A stretch of 64,000 nucleotides of DNA from Grifola frondosa (lineage: Eukaryota > Basidiomycota > Agaricomycetes > Polyporales > Grifolaceae): contig LUGG01000044.1 of the NCBI GenBank assembly GCA_001683735.1, forward strand, positions 124,001 through 188,000. Reading direction: 5' to 3'. Under the pieces are notes generated by a model. It was not told the DNA's origin, made no database searches, and saw nothing but the letters and a program-made list of their open reading frames with translations. Positions 47,595 to 58,012 of this stretch are shown piece by piece; positions within the stretch are counted from its first letter, which is position 1, and the number at the start of each line of letters is the position of its first letter. A program made the translations under genes and the position numbers.

Positions 47595-49711
47595 TCCCTT
47601 CGAAGAAGCTATGCTCCAACTGCAAAGCTTCTGGTCATGTCGCTGACACCTGCTGGCAAGAAGGTGGTGGCATGGCCGGAAAATGCGATGAGGTCCTCGC
47701 AGCAAAGAAACGCGCTCGTGAGAAGGATAAGGGCACTGAGAAAGATAAGGGTGGGTCCGCCGTTCGCCGTGACACCCAAGGGCGCGCATACATCGTCGAC
47801 GCTAACACCAAGCAGGCCTTTTACCTTGCCGATTCCACCGTCACTGCAACGTCTACCACATCAACTCCCTCATCTGGCACTTCCACGCCCTCCAATGCTT
47901 CCGTCACGGAGTTCGCTGGTCTAGCCACAGATGTCTCCGTCGGTGCGGATAACATCCCCGACTGGTTGCAAGACCTCACGGTTCATGACGACACTCACTA
48001 CGAAGCCTATGTCGCCATGCTCCCCGATGATCTGCGTGGCTCGGTTGACTGGGATGCTACCTCTCGCGACCCGTCGCCGGCAGATCTAGTCATTGCTCCT
48101 GTTCCCGCTTCTGAGCAGGCACACTTTGTCTCCCCCGACGCTCCCTTCTTGGTCGACTCTGGGGCTACTATCCACATTTCCCCATGCCGGGCTGACTTTA
48201 GTGAACTTGTGTCTATTGCGCCCCGCGGCATTGAAGGCTTCAATGGCACTGTTATTCATGCCCTGGGTATCGGGAAGATCCACTTGCGTGTCGGCCGCGG
48301 CAACTCCTTCATTCTCGAGAATGTTCTTTACGTCCCCAAGGCTGCTGTGTGCCTCATCTCTGTGGGCGTGGTCTGTGACGGTCCGCACAACCCGAATTCC
48401 GCTTCCGTAATGACAGCGTTCGTCTTGTCCACCCGAACGGCACCACCCTCTTCACGGGCTCACACTGCCGTGGCCAACTTTATCGCCTCAATGGCTCCGC
48501 CCCCGTTGCCCATCCTCGTGCTATGTACTCTCAGTGCCTTCCGTCCTTGGAGACCTGGCACCGCCGTCTTGGGCACGCTAACTATCCAGCCGTCTACGAA
48601 ATGGCGCGCCGTGGCAAAGCCGCAGGTATGCCCGTTGATCTCTCGTCTGCCCCACCTAAATGTGAACTCTGTATCCTTGGCAAACAGACCAGGACACCGG
48701 TTCCCAAGGTGCGGGAGGGGACGAGGGCAACAGCGAGGCTTGAGTTAGTGTACGTGGACGTAATTGGTCCTTCGCCTGTAAAATCAGCCTCTGGCAACTT
48801 GTATTCCGTAGACATTCTTGATGACCACTCGTCTTGTTCTTGGACGCAACCAATTCCATCCAAAGATCGCACCGCCTCTGTCGTACAGAACTGGGTGACT
48901 GCACGCGAGCTGGAAACAGGCTCCCGCGTCAAAGCACTGCAATTTGACAACGGTGAACTCGTCACTACCGCGCTCCTCTCCTGGGCCGCGGAAAAGGGTA
49001 TCAACATTCGTCGGACTGCTCCGTACACGTCCGCTCATAACGGTCGTGTCGAGCGGCTTCATCGCACGCTCATGTCGAAGTCCTGCACCATGCGTCTCGC
49101 AGCTGGGGTCCCAGAGAACAGATGGGATGAATTTTATGTAACTGCCAACTACCTCACTATCCGCACACCTACCGCATCCCTACACAACACTATCACCCCT
49201 CTTCAGGCTTATTCCGGCTCCCCACCGGATCTGTCTCACCTTCGCGAAATCGGATGTAAGGCTTTTATCCTCATACAAAATCGCCATAATCCCAAAATTT
49301 ACGAACGCTCCACTGAGTGTGTCTTGATCGGGTACGGGCCTGACTCCAAGACATACCGGTGTTACCACAAACCAACTCACAAGGTTGTTTTCTTATCATG
49401 TTGAATTTATTGAATCTCACGATTCCGCGCCAAAACCTTTTCACCCCGGTCTTATTCTTAACGAACCTAGTGTTACCCCTTCCTCATCACCTTCCTCTCC
49501 TTCTCACTCCCCTTCCTCATCACCTTCTTCTCCCTCCCCATCTCCCGTTGACGTCCCTTCCACCCAACCTTCAACTCCTACCCCTCCTACTGTCCCTCGC
49601 CACTCTACTCGTGTTCCTGTACCATCCGACAAACGCGCCGAAATGGACAACCTTTTCAAGTTGTCCGCCGTCCAGGAGGCCATCGCTGAAGCCACTGCTG
49701 CCGGGTCCCGT

Positions 49712-49725
49712 CATCAGGAAAAACC
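49712..49725 (+). repeat. left terminal inverted repeat of the Plavaka element
   Basis: CATCAGGAAAAACC, inverse of 55356-55369. Confidence 0.95.
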
Positions 49726-50000
49726 GACAATGCTCCGGAGCAATACCTAGGTTCGCGAGCAGCCCTAGCTCGGTCGACAAGTCCCCTGTTCCCGAGGCAA
49801 CATTGTCTGGCACTTATTCTCCATAGTACTCGATAGTTCTCGATAGTTTGAGTCCTTGTCTCTATAGTACTCCCGTTGGCTCAGATATTATTTTTTAGCC
49901 AGATATTGTCGGAGTTGTCGAGTCTCGATAGCACTCACTAGCACTAGAGAAATACCAAGAAATCATATATTTTATTGCTACGGTCCTAGCGAAGGAAGTT

Positions 50001-51911
50001 CTACGCGTCAACGTGCTCGTCGTCGTTATCGTCCTCATTCTCGCTATCGGTAAGCCCTGTCCTGCCCTGTAGCTCCAGCTTCGCCGAATTCATGGCGTTC
50101 ACAGAAACACGTCCATTGAAGGCATTCTCGGCCACCGCGCCAGCAATCCGACTGAAAACAATGATGTCAGCAAGTATTCCGCACGAAAATGCTGGCTTAC
50201 TGAGCGCGATCGTGCCATTTCTTCCGAATGTTCTGCACTACCTCGGGTGCAGACCTTTCCCATTCCATGAGGTCTTGAAGGTAATTTTGATAGTTTGCCT
50301 TGTGGTCCGATTCGCGAAACTGAGCTTGAACATATTTCCCGCTAGCCCATTCATCCAGGTTGGCGGATATCTAATACCCAACTAGTAAGATGTATATACT
50401 TAAATCATAACAAATGAACTTACCACCGTGAAGATGAACGCAATTGTCACTAGTGGAATTGGATCGAAGTACTTTTGGTACTCGACGCCAAGCGCTCTCG
50501 TGTTCTTGAAGAAGGCCTTCTGTATCAGGTCTGATACATGCTTGTGTTGCGCGAAGCCAGAACGTGCACCCTTAGCAGCATCGTACGTCTAACACTCGGT
50601 TAATATAGTTGATACGATTGTAATAGAAATCCAAACTCACCTTGTAATGGAAAGCTGAGTCATCCGTGAGATTCTGGTAGCGTCGAACGTTCTTGCGCTC
50701 CGTGCCTTTTGTTTCACTGCCGAGGACAAAGCCATACGCTTGCTGTGTCAACGGGCGAGCCAAATCCACAACATCCCCTCGCGCGTTCGACTTTCGAGCC
50801 TTGATCTATAGCAAGCAAATTATTTGAGTGTTGCGCGCAGTGTTAGAATACAACGAACTTACAATAGTAGTCATCCGATCCGACAACACGTAGTGTTGTC
50901 CATCTTCCCGCGTCACCATCGCCCAGATATTCTGCGCCCACTGCTCCTGCTCTTGTGCACTCGGAAAAGGATTAATTGTGTAGATGTAGCATTCAAATAT
51001 TCTAATGGCATCGAGAAGGAGCACCTTGACGTCGTCAACATAATCAAAGGCCTTTGCACGTCCGCTAGGTGGTTGGTTGGAGCGAAAAGGTGCGACCTTG
51101 AGCGTTGTCATGCTCAAGGAACGAGAAGGCGGGAGAGAGGAATTTTCAAGGATGATGTCGCTGCGATGATCTGTAAGTGGTGAACTCTCTCTTGAAGATG
51201 TCTCGCCGAGAGGAACAGAGCAACGGATTGAAGGCGTCTCGCCAGGGGGGGCTGTGGAGTCCATGGTGAGGTTGCGTCGAGCTTGAAGATTGTCATGTGG
51301 AGTGGGTGACGAGAATTCTTGTTGGTCACCTTGCCTTTTCAATGGAAGGTGGTGCGCAGAATTTGAATTTTGAGCTTGTCGCCCGGCAGTAGCTGGAGTG
51401 ATCGGAATACCTCTCCGTATCTAAATAGGATTAGAGGCTGAGAGGAGGCTGTACAATATAATAATGAATGCACTTACAGATGAATGAAGATTAGCCAGCG
51501 GCTGAGGTTCATCTTCTTCCTCGCTTTCTACCGGTAGCTGGTCAAAGTCATCCTCCGTGTGTCGGGGTGAAGCAGTTGACATGATCGCGATTCGTTTCTT
51601 GTACTTGTTTAGCTGCTTGTGAAGTTGTTCAATCTCGATATCTTTGTGGTCGTCCTTCTCTTGGTCTGCCGCAGTGACAGTTTAAATTAGAAGCGACCAC
51701 CTTAAAAATTATACCACGTACTATTTTGAAGTTGCTTTGTTGACGGAGTACGCACAGTCCGCGTTCGTTCCTCGAAAATTGTATTGCCCGCAAGATCGTC
51801 GCCAGAAGCACGCTTTTTCTTCGGTTTTGGCGCCAGAGCTTGCTGATTGTCAAACTCGCCCGTACCATCTTCTGCGTGCCCTGCCGGTTGAGTGCGTCGT
51901 TTCGCCGGCAT
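50001..51911 (-). CDS. DUF6532-domain protein carried by the Plavaka element
   Basis: Function unknown. It starts MPAKRRTQPAGHAEDGTGEF at 51911. A basic patch PKPKKKRAS (possible nuclear signal), a short coiled coil (DIEIEQLHKQLNKYKKRIAI) and a disordered Ser/Pro-rich stretch come first. The DUF6532-like region begins KVLLLDAIRIFECYIYTINP and continues NIWAMVTREDGQHYVLSDRM, YGFVLGSETKGTERKNVRRY, HKHVSDLIQKAFFKNTRALG, YFDPIPLVTIAFIFT, IEFCLDEWASGKYVQAQFRE and YLQDLMEWERSAPEVVQNIR. The acidic end is ENEDDNDDEHVDA. About seven exons, no frame break found, unlike the transposase. It lies wholly inside the transposon termini. The DUF number is recalled from family pattern. Confidence 0.75.
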
Positions 51912-52092
51912 GGTGAATACAAGAGAGAAATGAAATCGGAGGCAATAGCAGCTGGCAGCGTGAAAAAAATCCAAATGTTAGCGTTGACACCGGGCAACGA
52001 TCGTATAGAAGCAGCGTTACGCACGGGCCACCTTCAAGGACTCTGCTGGGATAATGCAACGAGCTCTTGATATCCCAAAGACCATCTGAATT
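51912..52092. promoter_or_regulatory. bidirectional promoter of the Plavaka element
   Basis: 181 bp separate the start codons of the DUF6532 gene and the transposase, which are transcribed away from each other, so both must use this short region. Confidence 0.55.
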
Positions 52093-55000
52093 ATGCCAAA
52101 CCATCAGTGTCAATTCTGTCTACAAACGCTACCCACTTTACAAGGGCTTCAATCTCACCTGACTCAAAAACAGTCTTGTCGTGATGCGCTTCGCGAGCTT
52201 GTCCGCCAAAAGCGTAGGATTTCCACTGCAGACGCAGCATTGCCAGATATCAACATTGAAGAAAATTTCGAATTACATACCAATCCTCATCCTCACTTGC
52301 ATCCTCCAGCATCCTCCGCATCCAAAGATGCATCCCACCGTGTCCGTGTTGAAGAAGTTGAAGACGAAGAAGCGGGAGGTCTGCCGAAGAAACCGTGGGT
52401 CAGAGACTTTCCGACTGAGGCCGCAAGTATTCTTGATCACAGGAGAACGTCGTTCGAAACCATACGAGAGCAAAAGGATGAAGCAGGCGATACGAGCTGG
52501 GCACCGTTCACATTGCAAAGAGGAGTGGGAACTAGCGAAATGGTTGATGAGCACTGGACTTAGCCAGAATGCAGTTGAAGATTATCTCACCTTGCCAATC
52601 GTACGTCTGTCCGACATTCGAACTAAATAACATCATTATCTAATCTCAGAGCTTCTAGACGCAGAATCGCACAAAACTTAGCTTTCATAATAAACGCGCA
52701 TTCTTCCAGAAAATCGACGCGTCCCTCGGGGCCCTAGCTGGACATGCGAGCCATTTGAAGTCACTGGCGACCTCACAGATGACAAGGGACAGACACGGGT
52801 GGAAGAAGTCGAGTTGTGGAAGCGAGATCCGGTGGAATGCGTTCGGGAGCTGATGGGTAATCCGGTGTTCAAGGATCTTGTCCGGTATGCACCGGAGAGG
52901 CTGTATAGTGACAGTGAAGGAGAGAGAGGATCTATGATGAGATGTGGACAGCGGATTGGTGGTGGGATACACAGGTGAGCGACATGGACGTTATAAATGT
53001 GTGACGAGTAAAACTTACCATTAGCAAACTAGAGCTGTCTTGCGGAGGGTGCTACAATCGCGCCTGTCATTTTGTCTTCGGATAAAACCCAATTATCGCG
53101 GTTCAGCGGCGATAAGCAGGCTTGGCCCGTCTATCTAAGTATAGGAAATGTTGCCAAATCAACACGACGACAGCCCAGCAAGCATGCAACAGTCCTCGTT
53201 GGGTACATACCGGTCACCAAACTTGAATGTTTTTCTTCTTCACGGCGTTCATTGGAGGGGTACCGACTATTCCACTCTTGTATGCAGTCCATCCTTGAGC
53301 CGCTAATTCAAGCTGGGCGCGACGGCGTGGAGATGATATGTGCGGATGGCTGCGTTCGACGTGTTCATCCAATCTTGGCTGCGTACATTGCCGACCACCC
53401 TGAACAATGTCTGGTGACTGGGTGTCAGGAGAATTGTTGCCCCAAATGCGCTGCTCACCCAACGAAGCTCGGCGATCCGATCTACTCGACCATGAAGGAG
53501 CCGGAGGAGGTGCTTCGTATCATAGCGGAGGCTGCGCGTGGAGAACGCCCTGCTGAATTTAAACAGTATGGCCTGCGTCTCATTCAGCCCTTTTGGAGCG
53601 ACTTACCTCACTGCAACATCTTCGCATGCATCACACCCGATCTCCTCACCAGCTTCACAAGGGCGTTTTTAAGGACCATACTGTTTCTTGGGCCACGGAG
53701 TGCATTGATGGAGGTGCGAAGGAGATTGATTATCGCTTCAAAGCCATGCCTACTCATCCGACCTTGCGCCATTTCAAGAAGGGCATCTCACTCGTGACGC
53801 AGTGGACTGGAACAGAATACAAGAACATGGAAAAAGTATTTTTGGGAGTGCTCACCGGTGCCTCGGATCCTGCTGTTCTCCGAGTGGTTCGCGCTGTCCT
53901 AGATTTCATCTACTTCGCGCATTTTGAGGCGCATTCCGACAACTCGCTATCTCGCCTGAATGACGCATGGACAGATTTCCATGCTAATAAGCATGTCTTT
54001 GTTGATTGCGGGGTCCGGGAACATTTCAACATACCTAAGTTCCACTCCACATGTCACTACGAATCATCCATCCGCCGCCTTGGGTCCGCGGATGGCTATA
54101 ATACCGAAGGTTCGGAACGCCTTCATATCGACTACGCCAAGCAAGCGTATGCATCTTCCAATAAAAGACACTACGTTCAGCAAATACGACTTGGCTTACG
54201 CGTCAAGAAGCCGTTCAGCGATTTAGTGCATACCTTCAGTGGGTGGAATCTCTTGCGTCACACGTGGCGAGTTCAAATGCTCCTGGCGGCGATAGTGTGG
54301 ACGAGGAGGAGGACATGGATAGTGGCGATGTGGACAACACCGATTGGCACCTTGATCCACAGCCCACAGCCGCAGCATACTCTGTCGCCAAAGAGCCTGG
54401 CCTTCCAAATACCCCGGTTCACTCATTGCAAGACAACTTCGGATGCATTGATTTTGTGCGCGCTCTCGAACACTTTCTTCGTCACTCATCCGGAACTCAA
54501 GCACTACCTCCTCGGCTCAAAACATCACTTCCACTACTCGATTTAATGTCTACAAGCGTATGACTGTCCATCTCCCCTCTCTTCGTCAAGTGTCTTCAGT
54601 TCCAACTAAAGACACAATTCGTGCAATGCCTAAGCAAGCAACATCCGGTCTTCGCAAAGCTGTTCCGGCTCATTTCGACACAGTATTGGCATGGGAGCAA
54701 TCGGGGATGACCGGCAGCATCCACTAGATGGTAAGTCTTTCATCTTTCTTATTTCTTGCGCTCATATTACTCACATCTTGTCATGCAGGGTTGTGCGTCG
54801 CTCGCGTGCGAGCCATCTTTCGAGTCCCAGATTCCTACGGTGCATGCACGGAACATCCTCTCGCATACGTGGAGTGGTTCACGCCGTTTCGAACACCAGT
54901 TTCCGACATCGGCATGTATAAAGTGAGTCACTCATTCAGAAAACCATCGACGGCGCGCCTCAATCATTCCGGTCACACAAATCGAGCGCAGCTGTCACCT

Positions 55001-55130
55001 GTTACCGGTGTGGGGCAAGAAGATGGACCGTTCGTGGACCTCGGAAAATGTTTTGGATGAGTGTAAGCATTTCTACGTCAATCCGTACTTACGACATGAG
55101 GACTTTGTACTTTTCCGAGTAGTAGCTTAA
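52093..55130 (+). CDS. Plavaka transposase
   Basis: Cut-and-paste transposase of the Plavaka family. It begins MPNHQCQFCLQTLPTLQGLQ, a C2H2-type finger followed by SHLTQKQSC. Then EEWELAKWLMSTGLSQNAVE precedes the catalytic region: VILSSDKTQLSRFSGDKQAW, PVYLSIGNVAKSTRRQPSKH, EMICADGCVRRVHPILAAYI, EQCLVTGCQENCCPKC, FWSDLPHCNIFACITPDLLH-type (HQLHKGVFKDH) and GTEYKNMEKVFLGVLTGA. IPKFHSTCHYESSIRRLGSA and GYNTEGSERLHIDYAKQAY follow. The C-terminal domain has HPLAYVEWFTPFRTP, SIIPVTQIERSCHLLPVWGK and FYVNPYLRHEDFVLFRVVA, with a stop at 55128-55130. Breaks near 52500, 53640, 54235, 54550-54730 and 54945 (some may be introns) leave it non-functional as written. Confidence 0.88.
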
Positions 55131-55355
55131 TGTCTAACATTGCTGTAATTAGTTTCATTGTGCTAGAGTGTCTAGAATGTAGAACTAATTGACTAGAAAG
55201 CCTAAGGACAACTCGACTGAGGCTCCAGTGGTCTACCTTGAGACATGCCAGGGCTATCTATCCTAAAAAGTGCTAGGGAGCTTAGCTACATTGCTATTGA
55301 CGCTATCTACGCTATCTACACTCGAGAGTCTTTGGTGAGAACTATCTTGCATTTG

Positions 55356-55369
55356 GGTTTTTCCTGATG
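55356..55369 (-). repeat. right terminal inverted repeat of the Plavaka element
   Basis: GGTTTTTCCTGATG, inverse of 49712-49725, followed by the GT duplication. Confidence 0.95.
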
Positions 55370-57159
55370 GTCAACGTGAAATGCGGCGCAACGCCCGTGA
55401 GCATGCTCACGCTGCCACTCTCCAACTTGAGGAGTCGTACACCGGTGATCCTACCACTCTTAAAGAAGCCATGTCTTCTCCGTTTGCTGACGAATGGCGT
55501 ATGGCGTTGGCGGAAGAGTTCGCGTCAATCAAAAGTATGGGTGTGTACACACTTATTCCCCCTTCGCAGGTCCCCTCTGGACGCAAGATCATGCACGGCA
55601 AACCCGTCTTCCGCCTTAAGCATGACGAAAATGGGCGCCCGTACGTTTCAAGGCTCGCTGGTCTGCAAAGGGTATGAAGCCATCTTCGGGCAAGATTACC
55701 ACACACCACCTCTCCCACTATGCGCATGGAATCCCTTCGAGTTCTCATCCACATCGCTGCAGCAAAAGACTGGGAACTGGACCAAGTCGACGTGAAAACC
55801 GCTTATCTGTATGGCCTGCTCCCTGACGACGAAATCTGTTACATGCACCAACCTTCTGGCTTCGAGGAACCCGGGAAAGAAGACTGGGTCTGGGAACTGC
55901 ACCGAGGGCTCTACGGAATGCCACAAGGTGGTCGCGCCTGGAATGCTACAATGGATGCTCACCTCACTTCTCTAGGCTTCACTCGTACTCTCTGCGAATA
56001 TTGCATCTACTACTGAGTCACTGAAACCGGGGCCATCATCACTGGAGTCCATGTCGACGACTTCATCGTTGTCGGCAGTTCTCGCACGGCTGTCGACGAA
56101 TTCAAAGGTCAGCTCCGCGATGCTTGGGCCATCTCCGATCTCGGCGACGCTCGTTTCTGCGTCGGTATCGCGATCGAACGCGACCGCGCCTCTCGCACCG
56201 CATGTATCTCCCAAGTCGCTCTCATCGATAAAATCCTTTCCCAATTCAATCTCGCCGACGCGCACCACGTTTCCACCCCTCTCGATGCTGGTCTCCACCT
56301 ATCTCGTCATGAACACTCTCCTAAAACTGATGAAGACAAAGCTGCCGCCGCCAAACTCCCTTACCGTGCCCTCGTCGGGAGCTTAAACTATGTAGCTGTC
56401 GGCACCCGCCCAGACATATCTTTCGCTGTCCAACAACTCAGTCAATTTCTCGACTGCTACGGCGCCGCCCATTGGGAAGCCGCAAAACGTGTCGCTCGCT
56501 ATCTCAAAGGCACCCGCTCCCTCCGCCTCTATCTGGGCGGCCCTCGCACTGCTCATCTCATTGGCTTCACTGATTCTAACCATGGCGCTTGTACCGACTC
56601 CCGTCGCTCTGTCGGCGGATACTGCTTCTCTCTCGGGTCCGGAATTGTCTCATGGAAAGCCCGCAAACAACCCACTGTCTCGATCTCAACCACCGAGGCG
56701 GAATACATTGCCTGTGTGGAGTCCGCCCACGAAGGCGTATTCCTTCGTGCTCTGCTTCTTGCCATTGGTCTCGGTCAACAAGGTGCGACGCCGCTTCTCG
56801 GCGACAACACCGGCGCTCTCTCGCTCTCTGGTGATCCAACTTTCCATTCCCGCACCAAACACATCGACATCCGATACCACGGATTCGCGAACTTGTCCAC
56901 ACCAATCAGATTTCCGTCAGCTATGTACACACGAAGGACAACGTCGCCGACGCCTTCACCAAGGCCCTCACTCCACAGCCTTTTCTTCGTCTCCGCAATT
57001 TCATGGGTCTCCGTTGATTCCATGCGAGGAGGAGTTTGCTTAGGTCGAGGAGGAGTCTCCTTCTTTTTACTTTTTTGGTACCCATTTTTCCTTTTTCCGT
57101 TTCCTTTTCTTTCACTCTCTATATCTTACACTTATACATCTCCACTCTCTCTTCGCGCT

Positions 57160-57168
57160 GAGGAGGAG
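57160..57168 (+). other. polypurine tract of the copia element
   Basis: GAGGAGGAG directly abuts the right LTR start (TGTGAAATCC), the position used to prime plus-strand DNA. Confidence 0.8.
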
Positions 57169-57415
57169 TGTGAAATCCGGACTTCCCGGAGTCACCGCTA
57201 CGTTACCTTACGTTACTTGTCACACACATCGCTATTGTCCCCCCGATTCCAACTCTTTCCTCAGTCTTCTACCATTGCGACTGAGGTGAGTTTCGTTCGC
57301 AGTATCCCTGTATGCTAGCATACTCACCTTAGTGCAGTCTGATCTAGTGTACAGGTACCGAATACAGTCGTTCTACCATTGCGACTGAGTCTGATCTAGT
57401 GTACAGCTTTTAACA
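57169..57415 (+). repeat. right LTR of the copia element (247 bp)
   Basis: TGTGAAATCC...CTTTTAACA; uninterrupted reference for the left LTR. Internally it repeats CCATTGCGACTGAG and CTGATCTAGTGTACAG twice each. Confidence 0.95.
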
Positions 57416-57790
57416 AACTCTGGGTGTTTTGAGTGAGTCCCCAACCACGAGTTCTGTGTAAATCATAATGCGGACAGGCTTTCTTAAAGAGCACTAGTAT
57501 CTCCCGTAAAGAAGGCATAAGTATCCGCTTTAGAAGAACCTGCGTATTTATCTGATTTTTTGTCGTGATCAAGCTTCTCTACTGCTTTCATAATTGACAC
57601 TGCCGTTGTCAAAGGTCCTTACGCTGTTTCTACCCAGGCGTCTAATCGAAGCCGGTACATTGCTTACCGAGGAGCACTTCTTCGCCACAAGCTCAAACCG
57701 GAAGCGAGCCGAGCACTTTTCAGTAATTTGGATCACAAGATAGATATTCAAAAGAGCCTTTCCCGTCTCGTACTTCGTTGTGTGTGACAT
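57416..57790 (-). pseudogene. 5' part of the unidentified gene split by the copia insertion
   Basis: The minus-strand start at 57790 opens MSHTTKYETGKALLNIYLVI and QITEKCSARFRFELVAKKCS, then a donor-like GTAAGC. A second open stretch gives MKAVEKLDHDKKSDKYAGSS. The exon at 57459-57416 (NSWLGTHSKHPE) continues into 45549-45358. The exact splicing of the first two pieces could not be fixed in one frame. The first 5 bp (57416-57420) are the right AACTC duplication. Confidence 0.45.
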
Positions 57791-57926
57791 TTTATCGGGA
57801 TCCGATGCGCGATTCTGGCGCCACAGCGCCCACGAGCCACTCCTTTTGGTGTTTCTCTTGTCATTTCAGGTTATTCGATAAGTTTTATTATCAAGTTTCT
57901 ATTTCGGACTCGCACAATGAGCCCGA

Positions 57927-57934
57927 TATAAAAG
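57927..57934 (+). promoter_or_regulatory. TATA box of the second 2OG oxygenase gene
   Basis: TATAAAAG about 80 bp upstream of the ATG at 58013, followed by a C/A-rich leader. Confidence 0.5.
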
Positions 57935-58012
57935 GTGAAGTTCATTCATGACTTCACCAGCAAATTTCCTTCAACAAATCCTCGTTAGTACTCTTAGAGC
58001 ACTTTTATCGAC

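Larger units (their letters stand above)
49712..55369. mobile_element. Plavaka-type (CMC superfamily) DNA transposon, complete, 5,658 bp
   Basis: Bounded by 14-bp perfect inverted termini CATCAGGAAAAACC (49712-49725, 55356-55369) and a GT duplication (49710-49711, 55370-55371). Deleting the element plus one GT restores an open copia frame that reads AATAAGSRQREMRRNAREHA across the junction. It carries a Plavaka transposase (plus strand) and a DUF6532 gene (minus strand), head to head. Both ends are filled with short repeated motifs (CTCGATAG, CTATAGTACT on the left; CTATCTAC, GCTATC on the right), likely subterminal transposase-binding sites. Confidence 0.92.
46792..57017 (+). pseudogene. copia gag-pol polyprotein, broken and interrupted
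   Basis: Gag starts MPPRSTTRVPSP and contains LLDLKTNNYTTWQKIMRHKL and WAALHARHLHRGAYNQLLLL. The zinc knuckle CSNCKASGHVADTC lies at 47612-47653. Protease FLVDSGATIHIS follows (48155-48166 for DSGA). Integrase has the zinc site WHRRLGHANYP...CELC, then DVIGP, FDNGEL and NGRVERLHRTL as D-D-E (48.5-49.4 kb). RT follows the Plavaka insertion: EAMSSPFADEWRMALAEEF, DVKTAYLYGLL and HVDDFIVVG. RNase H has TDSNHGACTDSRRSVGGY and STTEAEYIA. The stop is at 57015-57017. Breaks: seven-C run near 46866, the G run at 47585, near 48400 and 49400, two in RT near 55650-55710, TGA at 56014-56016, and one near 56880. Confidence 0.9.
45550..57415 (+). mobile_element. Ty1/copia LTR retrotransposon, degenerate, carrying two nested DNA elements
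   Basis: Order of parts: left LTR, primer-binding site, gag, protease, integrase, reverse transcriptase, RNase H, polypurine tract, right LTR. Integrase before RT identifies Ty1/copia. LTRs start TG and end CA and are near-identical outside the insertion in the left one. Without the two nested elements it would be about 5.4 kb. Flanked by AACTC. Coding capacity is broken by frame shifts, a TGA and the Plavaka insertion. Confidence 0.95.

Noticed and set aside
49712..55369. Starship- or Helitron-type element.
   Set aside because: Perfect inverted termini, a 2-bp duplication and a Plavaka transposase exclude Helitron ends (TC...CTRR) and there is no tyrosine-recombinase captain.
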